DNA of 29,530 bases, taken from UBA1149 sp963579235. Its GTDB lineage: Bacteria > Desulfobacterota > Binatia > UBA1149. Below are positions 15,825 to 23,823 of the stretch, in pieces (within the stretch, counting starts at the first letter, position 1; the number at the start of each line of letters is the position of its first letter). The notes under the pieces were generated by a model, which made no database searches, was not told the origin of the DNA, and worked only from the letters and a program-made list of their open reading frames with translations. The stretch is taken from the NCBI GenBank assembly GCA_963579235.1, contig CAUZFM010000027.1:1-29530 (forward strand). Direction: 5' to 3'. The translations under genes and the position numbers were made by a program.

Positions 15825-18767
15825 GTGAATCGTTGTTGGAAGCTTATCTCTCTTGTCGCCGCGCTGCTGATGTTTTCAGCTGCGCCGACTTGGGCCCAGG
15901 TGAGCAAGAACGAGGGCAAGTGTGCGGGCAAGATGGCCAAGTCGGCAGGCAAGCTGGCCGCCACCGTGACCAAGGCCACGGCCAAGTGCCGTGACAAGGA
16001 GATCGTCGGCAAGTACGTTGGCTCCTGTCCAGGGGTCAAGGAGCAGACAAAGATAGACAAGGCCGTCGCCAAGGTTGGCGCGGCGGCTACCAAGAGCTGC
16101 GGCAGCGTGTGCAGCAGTTCCACGTTCATAGGCTGCCTGGCCGACCCTGACTGTCCGCCCACGGCGGGACTCGACGAGACCTGTGGCGGCGGCGCGGTAA
16201 ACAAGCCTTTCGAGCTCAGCAATATAGGATTCCCGGGGCCTGCCTGCATAGCGGCGGGATATTCGACGATAGATTCGGCTGATGACCTGTCCGGCTGCGT
16301 GGGAGGCGTCGCGGTAGAAATCGCCGAGGGCCATGTTGCCCTCATCTACGGAAGCAGTTCGTCGTCCAGTGGGCTGTCTTCGGCGGCCGCATCATGCCAG
16401 GCCACCCTTGCTAAGTCTGCTGTCAAGTTGGTTGCCACGGTAGTAAAAGGCGTGGCCAAGTGCCGCGACGCCATCAACAAGGGTAAGAGTAGTGGCAGTC
16501 CCCTGGAGTGCGCGACGGCGGATGAAAAACTCGTAGAGAAAATAGCCAAGGCAGAGGCAAAGTTCGGCTCGGGTATCGCGGCTAAGTGCAGCGACGCCGG
16601 CGTAACCGAGCTCGACATATGCGGCCTCGGCGTGGGTGGGGTCACTAGCGTGGGGGAGGCAACGGCCTGCCTGTTGGCGGCTTCCCGCGAGATATCTGAC
16701 GCGGTCAACCTTCCGGCCGACCGTACTTATGCCGCCCGGTCGTTGATCGAAGCTGCCTACCCACGCGAGGCCGTCTGCGGCGATAATTCGGTCAACCAGC
16801 TTCCAGGCAATCACCTGTTGCTTGGCGAAGAGTGCGACGGCATCGACGACTCGGCCTGTCCGGGCCAGTGCTTGCCACCCGGAGACCTGTTCGAGTGCAC
16901 CTGCGGGGACGTTCCCAGGGCCAGGTGGTGGAGCCTCACCCCGGGTTCCGAGACTGACGCGGGCTGGACCGGCAGTACCCATGACCAGAGGTTGGGCGAG
17001 GGCGGTGGTTTCCTGGTTGACCTGCTCAACTGTGATTGCAGTGAGTTCACCGGCGCTACCTGCACCGGCACCAGTGTCGATTCGGTGTGTGACCTGGTCG
17101 GCAAGCAGGCTCCGCGTTGCTCCTGGGAACCTTCGAGCGCGTCACGCTGTGACGATCGCGGCGACGGCAACGGTGAAGACGAAGACGGCGACTGCGCGAT
17201 ATGCGACGCCTGGAGCGTTAACGCGGGTGCCAACTGTGCCCTGAGCACTGATTGCCAATCACGCTGTTACACGGCTGCCGGTGTCGATGCCGGCAGCGAT
17301 TGCGATTCGCAGGCCGACTGCGCCGCCGGCGAGCAGTGTCGGGGCCGCTGCGACAGCTCGCCTCACTGTATCGTTTCGCCCAACGGGGGGCCTTTCGCCG
17401 TGGCGTCCTCGAGCACTACTGCCTGCAACGTGCAGAACCACGTCGAGGACGTGACCGGTACCTTGAACATCATTACGGGCGAACATTCCACGGCTTATGA
17501 ATCGTCCAACAGGCCCTACATCGGCGAGCGCTCACACCGCCCCTGCCCGGTGTGCGGCGGCTACTGCGAAGGCGGAGACAAGGCCTTCCTTGTCTGCCAG
17601 GGCCGTTGCGAGACCAGTGGCGATGAATGCCGTTTTGACGAGGACTGTTCGATCGAAGGCGAACTCTGCGGCTCTGTTACCCCCGATTGTCCAGGCGGTG
17701 CCTGCGAGCTGGGGCTGGTCTGCATAGCCGACGTGCAGGCTTTACCGGGGGCCGTGTCGGGCCGCGCGTGTCGCGTCGAGTACGTGGACCCCTTGTACGG
17801 TTCAATGTCCGGTGACTGTCCGCCGCATCCGGGTAAGTACCTGGGTGGAAGGGTGGATTCGGTTCACATCGCCCACACCAGCCACCTAACCTCGCTGGCC
17901 TTCACCTTGCCCTGCAGTGAACTCGGTTATGAGTTGTTCGACTGCCCCTGCCCGGCAGGGGTTTCCAATATGGAGACCAAGCCCAATCTGTGCCGTACGT
18001 CCTGTGATGCAGGCGCGGAGTTGGGCGCCGGCTGCGCCGATGGCAACAACGCGGGCGGCGAGTTCACGACCTGCGCCGCGGGCGCCAACCAGGGCCTTCC
18101 ATGCGACGAGGACAGCGATTGTCCCGGTAGTTCCTGTTCGGCCAACCCGACGCACTGCAGCGGCGACCCGGCCTTCGAGCGGGTCACTTGCAACAGCGAT
18201 GCCGACTGCGGTCTGGGCGCCTGCGTGGACGCGTGTCCTTCCGGGCGCTGCATACCCCAGTGCCTGCCCAAGGCCGGCGACGGTGTGGACGGCTACTGCC
18301 CGGCTGGGCCCGACGTGTTTCATTGCGAAGGAGTGTTGGACGTTTTCAGGGCCTGTCCGGCGACGGCGCTCGATGAGAGCTGCAACTCAACCTGCAGCGT
18401 GGCCGGTACGGCCTGCAGCTCGGACACCGAGTGCCCGGCCGGTGAGCAGTGTACCGGCGAATGTCTGACCCACCTGAACTGTGAGTCCGGGGTAGACGGT
18501 TTCCTCGGAACACTGGATGACAATCCCGGTGCGGGTGCCTGCGTGCAGGCGGTGCGAGAGTGTTTTACCAACCCGATTGTCGCCGAAGGTGGAAGCACCC
18601 TGAACGGTGACGGCGACCCCACCAACATTTACTCGTCCAGTATCTATTGCGTCCCGCCCACTAGTCGCAACGTGATCGACCTTGTGACTGGCTTCGGTGG
18701 ACCCGGTCGTACCCAGGAACGCGCGACGCTCTACTTGAACGTCAGTTCTATCCCCGTCACTCCCTGA
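15825..18767 (+). CDS. Large secreted Cys-rich protein with duplicated helical and TNFR/EGF-like repeats
   Basis: The frame encodes about 980 residues from GTG 15825; a TTG at 15780 adds 15 residues. I prefer GTG because it gives a clean signal peptide (NRCWKLISLVAALLMFSAAPTWA, cleaved before Gln). Next come two copies of a Lys/Ala-rich helical repeat bounded by cysteines: KCAGKMAKSAGKLAATVTKA...KCRD (from 15918) and SCQATLAKSAVKLVATVVKG...KCRD (from 16392). The remaining two thirds hold many irregular repeats of the form DCxxGxxCxxxC, for example ADCAAGEQCRGRC and TECPAGEQCTGEC, suggestive of disulfide-rich extracellular modules. No transmembrane anchor or sorting signal is seen at the C-terminus (SSIPVTP). 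I do not recognise a function; a structural or surface role is likely. Coding ends overlap the convergent MFS gene by 11 bp. Confidence 0.85.
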   Translation: MNRCWKLISLVAALLMFSAAPTWAQVSKNEGKCAGKMAKSAGKLAATVTKATAKCRDKEIVGKYVGSCPGVKEQTKIDKAVAKVGAAATKSCGSVCSSSTFIGCLADPDCPPTAGLDETCGGGAVNKPFELSNIGFPGPACIAAGYSTIDSADDLSGCVGGVAVEIAEGHVALIYGSSSSSSGLSSAAASCQATLAKSAVKLVATVVKGVAKCRDAINKGKSSGSPLECATADEKLVEKIAKAEAKFGSGIAAKCSDAGVTELDICGLGVGGVTSVGEATACLLAASREISDAVNLPADRTYAARSLIEAAYPREAVCGDNSVNQLPGNHLLLGEECDGIDDSACPGQCLPPGDLFECTCGDVPRARWWSLTPGSETDAGWTGSTHDQRLGEGGGFLVDLLNCDCSEFTGATCTGTSVDSVCDLVGKQAPRCSWEPSSASRCDDRGDGNGEDEDGDCAICDAWSVNAGANCALSTDCQSRCYTAAGVDAGSDCDSQADCAAGEQCRGRCDSSPHCIVSPNGGPFAVASSSTTACNVQNHVEDVTGTLNIITGEHSTAYESSNRPYIGERSHRPCPVCGGYCEGGDKAFLVCQGRCETSGDECRFDEDCSIEGELCGSVTPDCPGGACELGLVCIADVQALPGAVSGRACRVEYVDPLYGSMSGDCPPHPGKYLGGRVDSVHIAHTSHLTSLAFTLPCSELGYELFDCPCPAGVSNMETKPNLCRTSCDAGAELGAGCADGNNAGGEFTTCAAGANQGLPCDEDSDCPGSSCSANPTHCSGDPAFERVTCNSDADCGLGACVDACPSGRCIPQCLPKAGDGVDGYCPAGPDVFHCEGVLDVFRACPATALDESCNSTCSVAGTACSSDTECPAGEQCTGECLTHLNCESGVDGFLGTLDDNPGAGACVQAVRECFTNPIVAEGGSTLNGDGDPTNIYSSSIYCVPPTSRNVIDLVTGFGGPGRTQERATLYLNVSSIPVTP

Positions 18768-20016
18768 AGTGCGCGCCGTCAGCGAGGGTGCCCTCCCTGG
18801 CCGGCGTGTTTTCAATCTGGGCCGCCCTGCGTGCGGCGGGAACAACCAGCACCAGTGCAGCCACGCTCAGCATGCCCACCGCCGGGCCGAGGGCGGGCAG
18901 GCCACCGACGGCCGCTACCTTGCCTCCCAGCAGTGGGCCCAGGCCGTAACCCAGAGTTGAAGCGCCCACGGCAGCCGTTGTCCACCTGCCCCAGCGGTCG
19001 AGCACCGCGGCTGTGCCGGCGAGGTAGGGCAGAGAAAAAAAGAACGCGAAACCCCAGGCTGCCTGCGACAGCGCGTAGCCCTCCGGGCTGTCCACCTGGA
19101 CAACCGTCCAGCGCATGATTGCCACGGCCGCCAATCCCACCACCAGCGTGGGCACGCGGCCGTAACGCGTGCCGATGCCCGCAGCCAGGGCTGCCCCGGC
19201 AAGCCCGGCCAGGGTAGCCAGCGACAGTACGGCCCCGATCCACTGTGGCTGCACGCCAGCGGCCAGGCCAAGTCGCTCGGAAAAAGCCCACAAGGACTGT
19301 TCTGCCCCCGCTCCGAGTACTATGCCCGCGAGCAGGGCCAGCGCGACCGCGGCGTGGCCGGCGGCGGGCGCGTTGCCGTCTGCAGTCGAGGTCCGGGCTC
19401 TGAGGGGACGCCGGATAAGAAAACCGGTCGCGGCCACTGACAGCAGTGCCATCGCGGCGAAGCCGGCCTTGTGGCCCCAGGGCACCAGCAGCCAGGGCAC
19501 GAGCGCCAGCAGGCAGGCACCGATGAGGCCCACGGCTATCATCAGGCGGGCAAACACGCGGTCGGGGTCTGGCAGCGCGGCTATGGTCGAGTTGCAGGCT
19601 GCCACCAGCAGCCCCGAACCCAGGCCTGCTACGGCGCGGGCGACCACCAACAGTTGCCAGGAGTCGACCAGGGCCGACGCGGTATTGCCCGTTAGAACAA
19701 TTACCGCGCCCGTTATCGCCAATGCTTGCCGTGAGATCAGGGCCACGCGCGGGGCGATCAGAAGCGCCGTTGCCGCCATGGACAGGAGCTCGGCCGAACC
19801 CACGGCGCCGGCCTGCGCGGGGTCCAGTCCCAGGCCGTCGATGAGCGCTCCCAGCAGCAGGGGCATCAGCCAGGTACCGGCAAAGGCCAGCGCGTCGGCC
19901 GCTACCAGGGTGCCAAAAATCCCGCGTTCAGGGGGTGCTGCTTGTTGTCCTGGCGGGGTCATAGGCGGCAGGCTCGTGGTTACACCACGCGGACTGCTGT
20001 ATACATGTGTCGGCAT
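18757..20016 (-). CDS. Major facilitator superfamily (MFS) transporter
   Basis: This 419-residue protein is strongly hydrophobic and shows about twelve membrane segments in two halves, separated by a hydrophilic central loop near RRPLRARTSTADGNAPAAGHA. A short polar N-terminus of about 30 residues precedes the first segment (IFGTLVAADALAFAGTWLMPLLLGALIDGLGL). GTRYGRVPTLVVGL in the second half is the expected cytoplasmic loop. The substrate cannot be predicted. The start at 20016 lies within a 12-bp palindrome shared with the divergent PPOX gene; an internal Met (19962, MTPPGQQ) is an alternative start. The gene stands alone on its strand. Confidence 0.88.
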   Translation of the reverse strand: MPTHVYSSPRGVTTSLPPMTPPGQQAAPPERGIFGTLVAADALAFAGTWLMPLLLGALIDGLGLDPAQAGAVGSAELLSMAATALLIAPRVALISRQALAITGAVIVLTGNTASALVDSWQLLVVARAVAGLGSGLLVAACNSTIAALPDPDRVFARLMIAVGLIGACLLALVPWLLVPWGHKAGFAAMALLSVAATGFLIRRPLRARTSTADGNAPAAGHAAVALALLAGIVLGAGAEQSLWAFSERLGLAAGVQPQWIGAVLSLATLAGLAGAALAAGIGTRYGRVPTLVVGLAAVAIMRWTVVQVDSPEGYALSQAAWGFAFFFSLPYLAGTAAVLDRWGRWTTAAVGASTLGYGLGPLLGGKVAAVGGLPALGPAVGMLSVAALVLVVPAARRAAQIENTPAREGTLADGAHFRE

Positions 20017-20021
20017 GCCGA
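20010..20021. promoter_or_regulatory. 12-bp palindrome between divergent MFS and PPOX genes
   Basis: TCGGCATGCCGA (20010-20021) is a perfect palindrome covering the MFS start codon (20016-20014) and lying about 25 bases before the PPOX start at 20046. The flanks are AT-richer than average. It could be a shared operator, but a 12-bp palindrome is short. Confidence 0.25.
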
Positions 20022-20045
20022 ATATACGCGTGCGAGGATGGTTTA

Positions 20046-20504
20046 GTGGACACGCGAGCGTTAAATGACGAAGACCTGGTCGGCGACGCGCTGGCCGGCG
20101 AGCAATACCTGAGCCTGGTGACCTTTCGTCGCGACGGCAGCCAGGTGGCCACCCCGGTGTGGTTTGCCGGTGAGGATGGCTGTTACTACGTGTTTACGGC
20201 CGGCGACGCCTGGAAGGTGAAGCGCCTGGGCCGTGACCGGCGGGTGAGAGTGGCGGCTTGCGCCGTCCTGGGGCGAATCACGGGACAGTGGCTGGACGGT
20301 AAGGCACGGCTGTTGGACGGCAACGACGCCGTTGACGTGGAAGTCGAGGCCAGGGGTTGGGCGTTGCTCAAGCAGAAATATGGCTGGCAGCTGGCAGCAC
20401 TTGACCTGCTCTCTACGCTCGGTGGCAGAAAGGGCGGCCGGCGCATGATAGAAATAACCCTGGCCGTTGCGGGGGCTACGCCACCTGCAGACAGCAGGCA
20501 ATGA
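20046..20504 (+). CDS. PPOX-class (pyridoxamine-phosphate-oxidase-fold) F420/flavin-binding protein
   Basis: A small split-barrel protein of 152 residues. The order QYLSLVTFRRDGSQVATPVWFAGEDGCYYVFTAGDAWKVKRLGRDRRVRVAACAVLGRITGQWLDGKARLL matches the PPOX-class F420-dependent oxidoreductases: a TFRRDG-xx-xxTPVWF strand pair, then xxKxKRLxRDxRVxVA. I chose GTG 20046 because GAGGAT (20034-20039) is 6 bases upstream; a GTG at 20007 is open but adds residues without family resemblance. The last four bases overlap the cytochrome c start (ATGA), indicating co-translation. It might shuttle F420 or flavin electrons, but no direct link to the cytochrome can be shown. Confidence 0.85.
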   Translation: MDTRALNDEDLVGDALAGEQYLSLVTFRRDGSQVATPVWFAGEDGCYYVFTAGDAWKVKRLGRDRRVRVAACAVLGRITGQWLDGKARLLDGNDAVDVEVEARGWALLKQKYGWQLAALDLLSTLGGRKGGRRMIEITLAVAGATPPADSRQ

Positions 20505-21568
20505 GATCTCGCTTGATAAAATCAGCAGCGTTGTGCCTGGTGGCCCTGCTCGCTTTTTCGTGGACGGCGGGGGTGGGTGCGACAGCGGCAGCTTCCTCGG
20601 TGCCCGACGGATACCGCGTGGAGCGCGAGAAGCAGTGGTTCCTGCTCAGGCACTGGTTGTCCGGTGGCGTGGTTGTGCGCGCGGCTGAGTCTGCGGCGCC
20701 CGTGCCCGACGAGTCGTTGCGCCGCCTGGGGGCTGAGCTGTTCGGTGTTTATTGCGCCAACTGTCACGGTAAACAGGGCAGGGGAGACGGCCCGCGGGCG
20801 ACTGCCCTGCAACCTCCACCGCGAGATTTTACCGCCGGGCTGTTCAAGTTCAGGTCGACGCCAAGCGGTTTGCTGCCCACGCGTGATGATCTTTTTTACA
20901 CCCTGAGCGGGGGCTTGCGGGGCACGGCCATGGTGCCCTTTGCCGACCTCGCCGAAATCGAACGCTGGGCCCTGGTGGAGCAGGTGCTCGTGCTGGCCGA
21001 CGCGCAGCAAGGCGATGCGGCTGCCGCGCTGACGCTTCCCTTGGCTGAGGGGCGGGCCGAAGAAGGCAAGACCTTGTACGTGAAGCTGGAGTGCGCGAGT
21101 TGCCACGGCGAGCGCGGCCGCGGCGACGGTCCATCGGCCGCCGCGCTCGAGGACTGGCGGGGCAGAGCGTTGCCTCCCCCTGATTTTGCCACGCGCCCGT
21201 TCAAGCGCGGACAGTCGGTCGACGATGTCTACCTGACCCTGGCCACGGGGCTGGATGGTACGGCAATGCCGGCTTACGGCGAGGTAGCGACGCCCACGGA
21301 GCTGCGCGATCTTGCAGCCTGGGTGCTGTCGCTCAAGCAGGAGGTGTCGCTCGAGGCCGGGGCCGTCGAGCAGGCCGAGGCCAGGGCGGTCATGCAGGCC
21401 CAGGCCGACCAGGGCTCGCACGCAGTGGTGGGTGGCTGCGGCTGTAAGGCCCGCCGCGCCACCAGCCAGGCCAAGGCGGGGGCTGCTTTCGCGGAAGGAG
21501 GCTGTGGCAAGGGCGAAGACTCCGCAGCGGGCAAGGGCTGCGGCGCTGCCGGCGCCTGCGGCCAGTAG
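20501..21568 (+). CDS. Diheme cytochrome c with Cys/Gly-rich C-terminal tail
   Basis: This 355-residue exported protein has a signal peptide (about 1-30: SRLIKSAALCLVALLAFSWTAGVGATAA). Two class I cytochrome c domains follow: CANCH at 85-89 with probable distal Met144 (GTAMVPF), and CASCH at 198-202 with probable distal Met256 (GTAMPAYG). The two halves share the pattern CHGxxGRGDGP...PPPDF, an internal duplication. After residue 280 comes a linker and then a tail with Cys313, Cys315, Cys335, Cys347 and Cys353 in CGC, GGCGKG, GCG and ACG contexts, which is not part of the cytochrome fold and could bind metal or form disulfides. It is translationally coupled to the PPOX gene. Likely a periplasmic electron carrier or subunit; its partner is unknown. 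Confidence 0.92.
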   Translation: MRSRLIKSAALCLVALLAFSWTAGVGATAAASSVPDGYRVEREKQWFLLRHWLSGGVVVRAAESAAPVPDESLRRLGAELFGVYCANCHGKQGRGDGPRATALQPPPRDFTAGLFKFRSTPSGLLPTRDDLFYTLSGGLRGTAMVPFADLAEIERWALVEQVLVLADAQQGDAAAALTLPLAEGRAEEGKTLYVKLECASCHGERGRGDGPSAAALEDWRGRALPPPDFATRPFKRGQSVDDVYLTLATGLDGTAMPAYGEVATPTELRDLAAWVLSLKQEVSLEAGAVEQAEARAVMQAQADQGSHAVVGGCGCKARRATSQAKAGAAFAEGGCGKGEDSAAGKGCGAAGACGQ

Positions 21569-21646
21569 TCTCCCACTCATGGGCCCGGCAGGGCGAGTCC
21601 GGTCGGTACGAATACCACCGAGCAGAGGCCGCCAGGCAACTGGGCG

Positions 21647-22177
21647 TCAGCCGCCGGTCGTAGTTACCGGGTGGATGGCGGTAGCCGCCATGTCGGGCGC
21701 CGGAACAAGCGGCTGCGACGAGGCGTCGCTCGAGTCTACGGGGGTGACGGTGAAGTCGTCGGGACTGGGCTTGGTCTCGGCAGTGACCACGCAGGTGGCG
21801 ATGTCGGCCGGGGCGGCAAAGCCCGATATATCTATGACTGCCCCCGAAAGCAGTCCGCCACCCTTGTTGTTGAAGGTGGCGATGGCACCGGAAAACGGGC
21901 TGCTACACTCTACGTCGCCACCCGCGCCCGAGAACTCTCCGCCGCTGTAGTTGACGTCGAACTGCAGCGCAGCGACGCTGGCAATGGCGTTGCGTATTGC
22001 AAAGGTTACGGCGAACTGGCTGGCAGAATCGACAGCTGCGGCGGGGGTTTGCAGCCCTTCGCCGGCCGGAGGAGTGGCACCGTCCTGGCAACCTGCCATA
22101 GCGGCGAGGAAGGCCACCACGGCTATGCCCGCGAGCGTCATCGGAACCTTGGATATCATTCTGAATTCAATTGGCAT
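21647..22177 (-). CDS. Lipoprotein with cohesin-like beta-sandwich domain
   Basis: This 176-residue protein from ATG 22177 has a lipoprotein signal MPIEFRMISKVPMTLAGIAVVAFLAAMAGC, with lipobox AMAGC and lipidated Cys30. The mature part contains AVTFAIRNAIASVAALQFDVNYSGGEF followed by a two-cysteine segment, in the style of cohesin-type domains (V-x-F-x-L-x-N-x-x-x-x-x-A-L-Q-F-D-x-x-Y). The open frame extends to 22300, but the region above 22177 carries no signal-peptide-like residues; AAGGGG just upstream of 22177 serves as Shine-Dalgarno. Met7 (22159) is an alternative start. It may be a surface or adhesion lipoprotein; the domain call is by eye and moderately sure. Confidence 0.7.
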   Translation of the reverse strand: MPIEFRMISKVPMTLAGIAVVAFLAAMAGCQDGATPPAGEGLQTPAAAVDSASQFAVTFAIRNAIASVAALQFDVNYSGGEFSGAGGDVECSSPFSGAIATFNNKGGGLLSGAVIDISGFAAPADIATCVVTAETKPSPDDFTVTPVDSSDASSQPLVPAPDMAATAIHPVTTTGG

Positions 22178-22271
22178 CACCCCTTTATAGCATCCCTGGC
22201 TGCTGATTTCTAAAGGGGGACGCCTCGCCCTTTGTGGGCGTGGACAAGGAGGCTGGGCTGGGCTAAACAAG

Positions 22272-22293
22272 AGCCTTGCCGTACAAGGCTTTT
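22272..22293 (+). terminator. Hairpin with short T-run in leader of the beta-barrel gene
   Basis: AGCCTTG (22272-22278), loop CCGTA, CAAGGCT (22284-22290) and then TTT give an intrinsic-terminator-like shape. It lies in the 178-bp region between the divergent lipoprotein and beta-barrel genes, upstream of the latter, so it is either an attenuator or a leader structure. The T-run (22290-22293) is short for a strong terminator. Confidence 0.35.
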
Positions 22294-22306
22294 CAATCAA
22301 CGTTTA

Positions 22307-22334
22307 CCCGGGACTAATCGCCCGGAACTAATCA
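22307..22334 (+). repeat. 14-bp tandem direct repeat before the beta-barrel gene
   Basis: CCCGGGACTAATCG (22307-22320) is followed immediately by CCCGGAACTAATCA (22321-22334), differing at two positions. The repeat ends 21 bases before the ATG at 22356 and just upstream of the Shine-Dalgarno (GAGGGGG). A direct repeat in such a place may be a regulator site or a recent duplication. Confidence 0.6.
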
Positions 22335-22355
22335 CCTTGGACCGAGGGGGCAGAG

Positions 22356-22913
22356 ATGAAGTTTATTTCCCGATTGGCAGTTACTGTATTCGCCGTGAGC
22401 ATGCTGGCCATGCCGGTACCGGCGCTGGCCGGGGACGACGACGGCGAGGTCGAAGCGGAGGCCAACGGTTGGTACGTGAGGGCCGGTGGCCAGTTTACCG
22501 ATCTCAACGACCACGGAGCCTGGGGCTACAGCGTTCACGCCGGCCGTGAGATAAGCGACTACCTGGCCGCTGAAATCGGCTGGCTACATGTCCTCGACGC
22601 CGAGTTTGCCAGCGGAAAAGACGACGTCACGGGCGTACACGTCGCGGGCGTACTCACCTATCCCATGAGCATACTGTTCAAGTCGCGTAACGAGGGACCG
22701 CTGGATCTCGTGTTGGGTGGTGGGCTGCTGTTCTGGGAGAAAGACAACAGCGGCGAAGACGGGCAGGATTTTACCGCCACCATTGGCGTCCAGTGCCGGG
22801 CTTCTGATCTGCTCAAGGCCCGTCTCACTTTTGACAAGGTGTGGGGTTTGCCCGACGGCAGTAAGGACGCTTCGCTCGACTCGGCGTCGCTGACGTTTAT
22901 CTACGACTTCTGA
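22356..22913 (+). CDS. Small outer-membrane beta-barrel protein
   Basis: This 185-residue protein has a clear signal peptide (MKFISRLAVTVFAVSMLAMPVPALA, cleaved before GDDDG). The mature chain alternates hydrophobic and polar residues, with strands such as WYVRAGGQFTDL, WGYSVHAGREI, LAAEIGWLHVL, GVHVAGVLTYPM and DLVLGGGLLFW. It ends SLTFIYDF, whose terminal Phe is typical of BAM-dependent outer-membrane proteins. The size fits an eight-stranded barrel of the OmpA/OmpW/OmpX kind. GAGGGGG (22344-22350) precedes the ATG by five bases. Function is unknown; it is a structural or permeability barrel in a Gram-negative-type envelope. Confidence 0.85.
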   Translation: MKFISRLAVTVFAVSMLAMPVPALAGDDDGEVEAEANGWYVRAGGQFTDLNDHGAWGYSVHAGREISDYLAAEIGWLHVLDAEFASGKDDVTGVHVAGVLTYPMSILFKSRNEGPLDLVLGGGLLFWEKDNSGEDGQDFTATIGVQCRASDLLKARLTFDKVWGLPDGSKDASLDSASLTFIYDF

Positions 22914-22935
22914 TCTTTGCTTGATGCGCGGCGGC

Positions 22936-22957
22936 GGGGGGATGGAGACGTCCCCTC
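22936..22957. terminator. GC-rich hairpin between convergent genes
   Basis: GGGGGGA (22936-22942) can pair with TCCCCTC (22951-22957; one G-U pair) across an 8-base loop. It lies in the 62-bp gap between the stops of the beta-barrel (plus) and TauE/SafE (minus) genes, a natural place for a bidirectional terminator. Neither side has a T-run, so it may only mark an mRNA end. Confidence 0.35.
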
Positions 22958-22975
22958 GGCACCGTCGCTCAGGCC

Positions 22976-23767
22976 TCAGCCGATAAACAGCTTGACCCCG
23001 GTCGCCGTCAACAGCGCGGCCAGCGCGTAGCGCAACGGGCTCGTCGGTACCACCTGTGCCAGTCTGCTTCCGAGCCACGTTCCCGGTATGGAACCCAGGA
23101 GCAGCGTGGCAACCATGGCGAGGTCCACGTTGCCGCGACTGAAGTGCGCCAGCCCGGCTGTTCCCATGAGAAGGGTGGCGTGTACGAGGTCGGTGCCGAT
23201 CAGTACCAGCACCCTCAGCTCAGACACCAGCAGCAGTATGGCCATGAGCAGCGAGCCCGAGCCGACCGAGGTCAGGCCAACGCCAAGGCCTATGAGCACG
23301 CCACCGGCCACGAGTATGACTTCCTTGATCCTGGTCTGCACCAGCTCGCTGCGAATGAATTCAGAGTCGCGCAGCCGGCCGGCAAAGAAGCGTCGCTCGA
23401 GAGCCGACACCACTCCGATCACGACCAGCATGACGCCCAGGGCACGGGTGGTGAACGCGTCCACGTCAACGCCACTACGCTCGAACCACGGGGTGAGCAC
23501 GAAGACGGCGAACAACGCCGAGGGCACCGACCCCAGCGCCAGCCACCTGACGTAGGGGAAATTAACCTGCCCGCGCTTGATGTACTGCCAGGATCCGAAG
23601 AGCTTGGTAATGGTGGCATAGACAAGGTCGGTACCCACCGCGTGCAGCGGCCGCACGCCGAACACCATGATCAGCAACGGCGTCATTAGCGCGCCACCGC
23701 CAACGCCGGTCATGCCTATGAGCACGCCGACGACAAAGCCGCTCAGGCTGAGCCAGGGATCGAACAT
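22976..23767 (-). CDS. TauE/SafE (TSUP) family permease
   Basis: This 263-residue polytopic membrane protein has the two-repeat organisation of the sulfite exporter TauE/SafE family. Repeat 1 begins LSGFVVGVLIGMTGVGGGALMTPLLIMVFGVRPLHAVGTDL and repeat 2 has LVAGGVLIGLGVGLTSVGSGSLLMAILLLVSELRVLVLIGTDL; the shared G-x-G-G/S-G...GTDL pattern is diagnostic. The family moves organosulfonates, sulfite, sulfur oxyanions or other small anions, and the substrate cannot be inferred here. It is a single gene, 56 bp downstream of DUF1329 on the same strand with a hairpin between them, so probably separately transcribed. Confidence 0.9.
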   Translation of the reverse strand: MFDPWLSLSGFVVGVLIGMTGVGGGALMTPLLIMVFGVRPLHAVGTDLVYATITKLFGSWQYIKRGQVNFPYVRWLALGSVPSALFAVFVLTPWFERSGVDVDAFTTRALGVMLVVIGVVSALERRFFAGRLRDSEFIRSELVQTRIKEVILVAGGVLIGLGVGLTSVGSGSLLMAILLLVSELRVLVLIGTDLVHATLLMGTAGLAHFSRGNVDLAMVATLLLGSIPGTWLGSRLAQVVPTSPLRYALAALLTATGVKLFIG

Positions 23768-23788
23768 CCCCTAAGGCTAGCGAACAGC

Positions 23789-23814
23789 AGGCCAGCCCAC
23801 AATAGCGCTGGCCT
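23789..23814 (-). terminator. Perfect 8-bp hairpin downstream of DUF1329 gene
   Basis: AGGCCAGC (23789-23796) and GCTGGCCT (23807-23814) form perfect 8-bp arms around a 10-base loop, beginning about 10 bases past the DUF1329 stop (minus strand) and before the TauE/SafE start. No T-run follows, so it is a weak or factor-dependent terminator, or a transcript-stabilising stem. Confidence 0.4.
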
Positions 23815-23823
23815 TCGAACTCG

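Noticed and set aside
20522..21580. Minus-strand open frame (352 codons) antisense to the cytochrome c
   Set aside because: Arg/Gly/Ala-rich with no domain; the plus strand encodes two heme-binding sites and a signal peptide.
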